From: Amycolatopsis arida
GTDB taxonomy: Bacteria > Actinomycetota > Actinomycetes > Mycobacteriales > Pseudonocardiaceae
NCBI RefSeq assembly: GCF_900115565.1
Contig: NZ_FOWW01000005.1
Location: 1-64,000, forward strand
Direction: 5' to 3'
DNA: 64,000 bases
The notes below the pieces were generated by a model. It worked only from the letters and a program-made list of their open reading frames with translations. It searched no databases and was not told the DNA's origin. The stretch's first letter is position 1, and every line of letters begins with the position of its first letter. This document shows, one piece after another, positions 63,937 to 64,000 of the stretch. Both the position numbers and the translations under genes were made by a program.

Positions 63937-64000
63937 GGGTGCTCCTGCCGGTGTCGGGGATGTTCGAGGCCCGACGGTAGGCAGGTGGTGTTACCGGGAA
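63937..64000. other. Upstream edge of the nitrate reductase operon
   Basis: 64 bp to the right edge. AGGAG serves the GTG start at 63936. A GTAAC half-site (63989-63994 region, minus strand) resembles part of a GlnR box, but the partner half would lie beyond the window, so I do not call a site. Confidence 0.4.

Noticed and set aside
63989-63994. GlnR box upstream of the nitrate reductase gene
   Set aside because: Only one GTAAC half-site is in the window. The second half was not found.

Overview
The window is very G+C-rich actinobacterial chromosome. Several gene orders match, from memory, blocks of the Mycobacterium tuberculosis chromosome: Nif3 / zinc-ribbon / RNase H-phosphatase with ptpA-SURF1-cobD; RDD / SpoIIM / DUF58 / MoxR / DUF4350 / DUF4129; and K+ channel-adnB-adnA with an alkyltransferase-like gene. 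The codon bias (almost all third positions G or C), many GTG and TTG starts, ATGA/GTGA overlaps and 21-bp intergenic repeats fit a filamentous actinomycete. Pseudonocardiaceae is my guess.

Layout. 1-9465 (minus): a seven-gene conjugation / type IV secretion-like operon. It runs from a small membrane peptide through a PrgI-like protein, a VirB4-like ATPase, a TrbL/VirB6-like membrane protein, a TcpC/VirB8-like protein and a transglycosylase-NlpC/P60 hydrolase to a long repeat-rich protein that leaves the window. 9466-13330: a divergent spacer, a P450-ferredoxin pair, an SCO6745-type gene, a decayed PIN toxin and a 21-codon octacysteine ORF behind an iron box. 13595-25682: rnpB and a housekeeping block (RNase H/phosphatase, zinc ribbon, Nif3, PtpA, fructosamine kinase, SURF1, CobD, NudC, two M16 peptidases). 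25689-35383: the RDD/SpoIIM and DUF58-MoxR group, interrupted by a roughly 2-kb AT-richer islet (about 27.84-29.84 kb) that seems to have split a lipoprotein gene. 35628-45567: a zinc metallopeptidase, a K+ channel with a TrkA-N domain, the helicase-nuclease pair adnB/adnA and an alkyltransferase-like protein. 45559-54620: a siderophore-interacting protein behind an IdeR-type box, an AhpD-like protein, a HemD-like protein, a WYL regulator, DUF3224, an AlkZ/YcaQ-like protein, a decayed XRE/DUF5753 regulator with a 21-bp repeat array, and an ABC transporter with a divergent regulator. 53926-64000: nitrate assimilation, comprising a CbiX/SirB-like chelatase, an NnaR-type HemD-wHTH regulator, NirD, NirB, NarK, an FAD/[2Fe-2S] electron-transfer protein and a molybdopterin nitrate reductase.

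How it works together. The right end is a coherent pathway: NarK brings in nitrate, NarB with its flavoprotein reduces it to nitrite, NirBD reduces nitrite to ammonium, the CbiX-like enzyme can supply siroheme, and the NnaR-type protein plus a GlnR-like site 67 bp upstream of nirB suggest nitrogen control. AdnAB handles double-strand break ends. The left operon looks like a secretion or conjugation channel with a peptidoglycan hydrolase, but no relaxase or coupling protein is visible here.

Four loci carry frame disruptions (PIN toxin, XRE/DUF5753 regulator, ABC ATPase, CbiX-like chelatase). The last two differ from an intact frame by one or two bases in a G run or GC dinucleotide repeat, so they could be sequencing errors. 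The items I find most worth a second look are the octacysteine ORF with its iron box (13198-13329), the islet that splits a lipoprotein gene, and the 21-bp periodic repeats shared by three intergenic sites.
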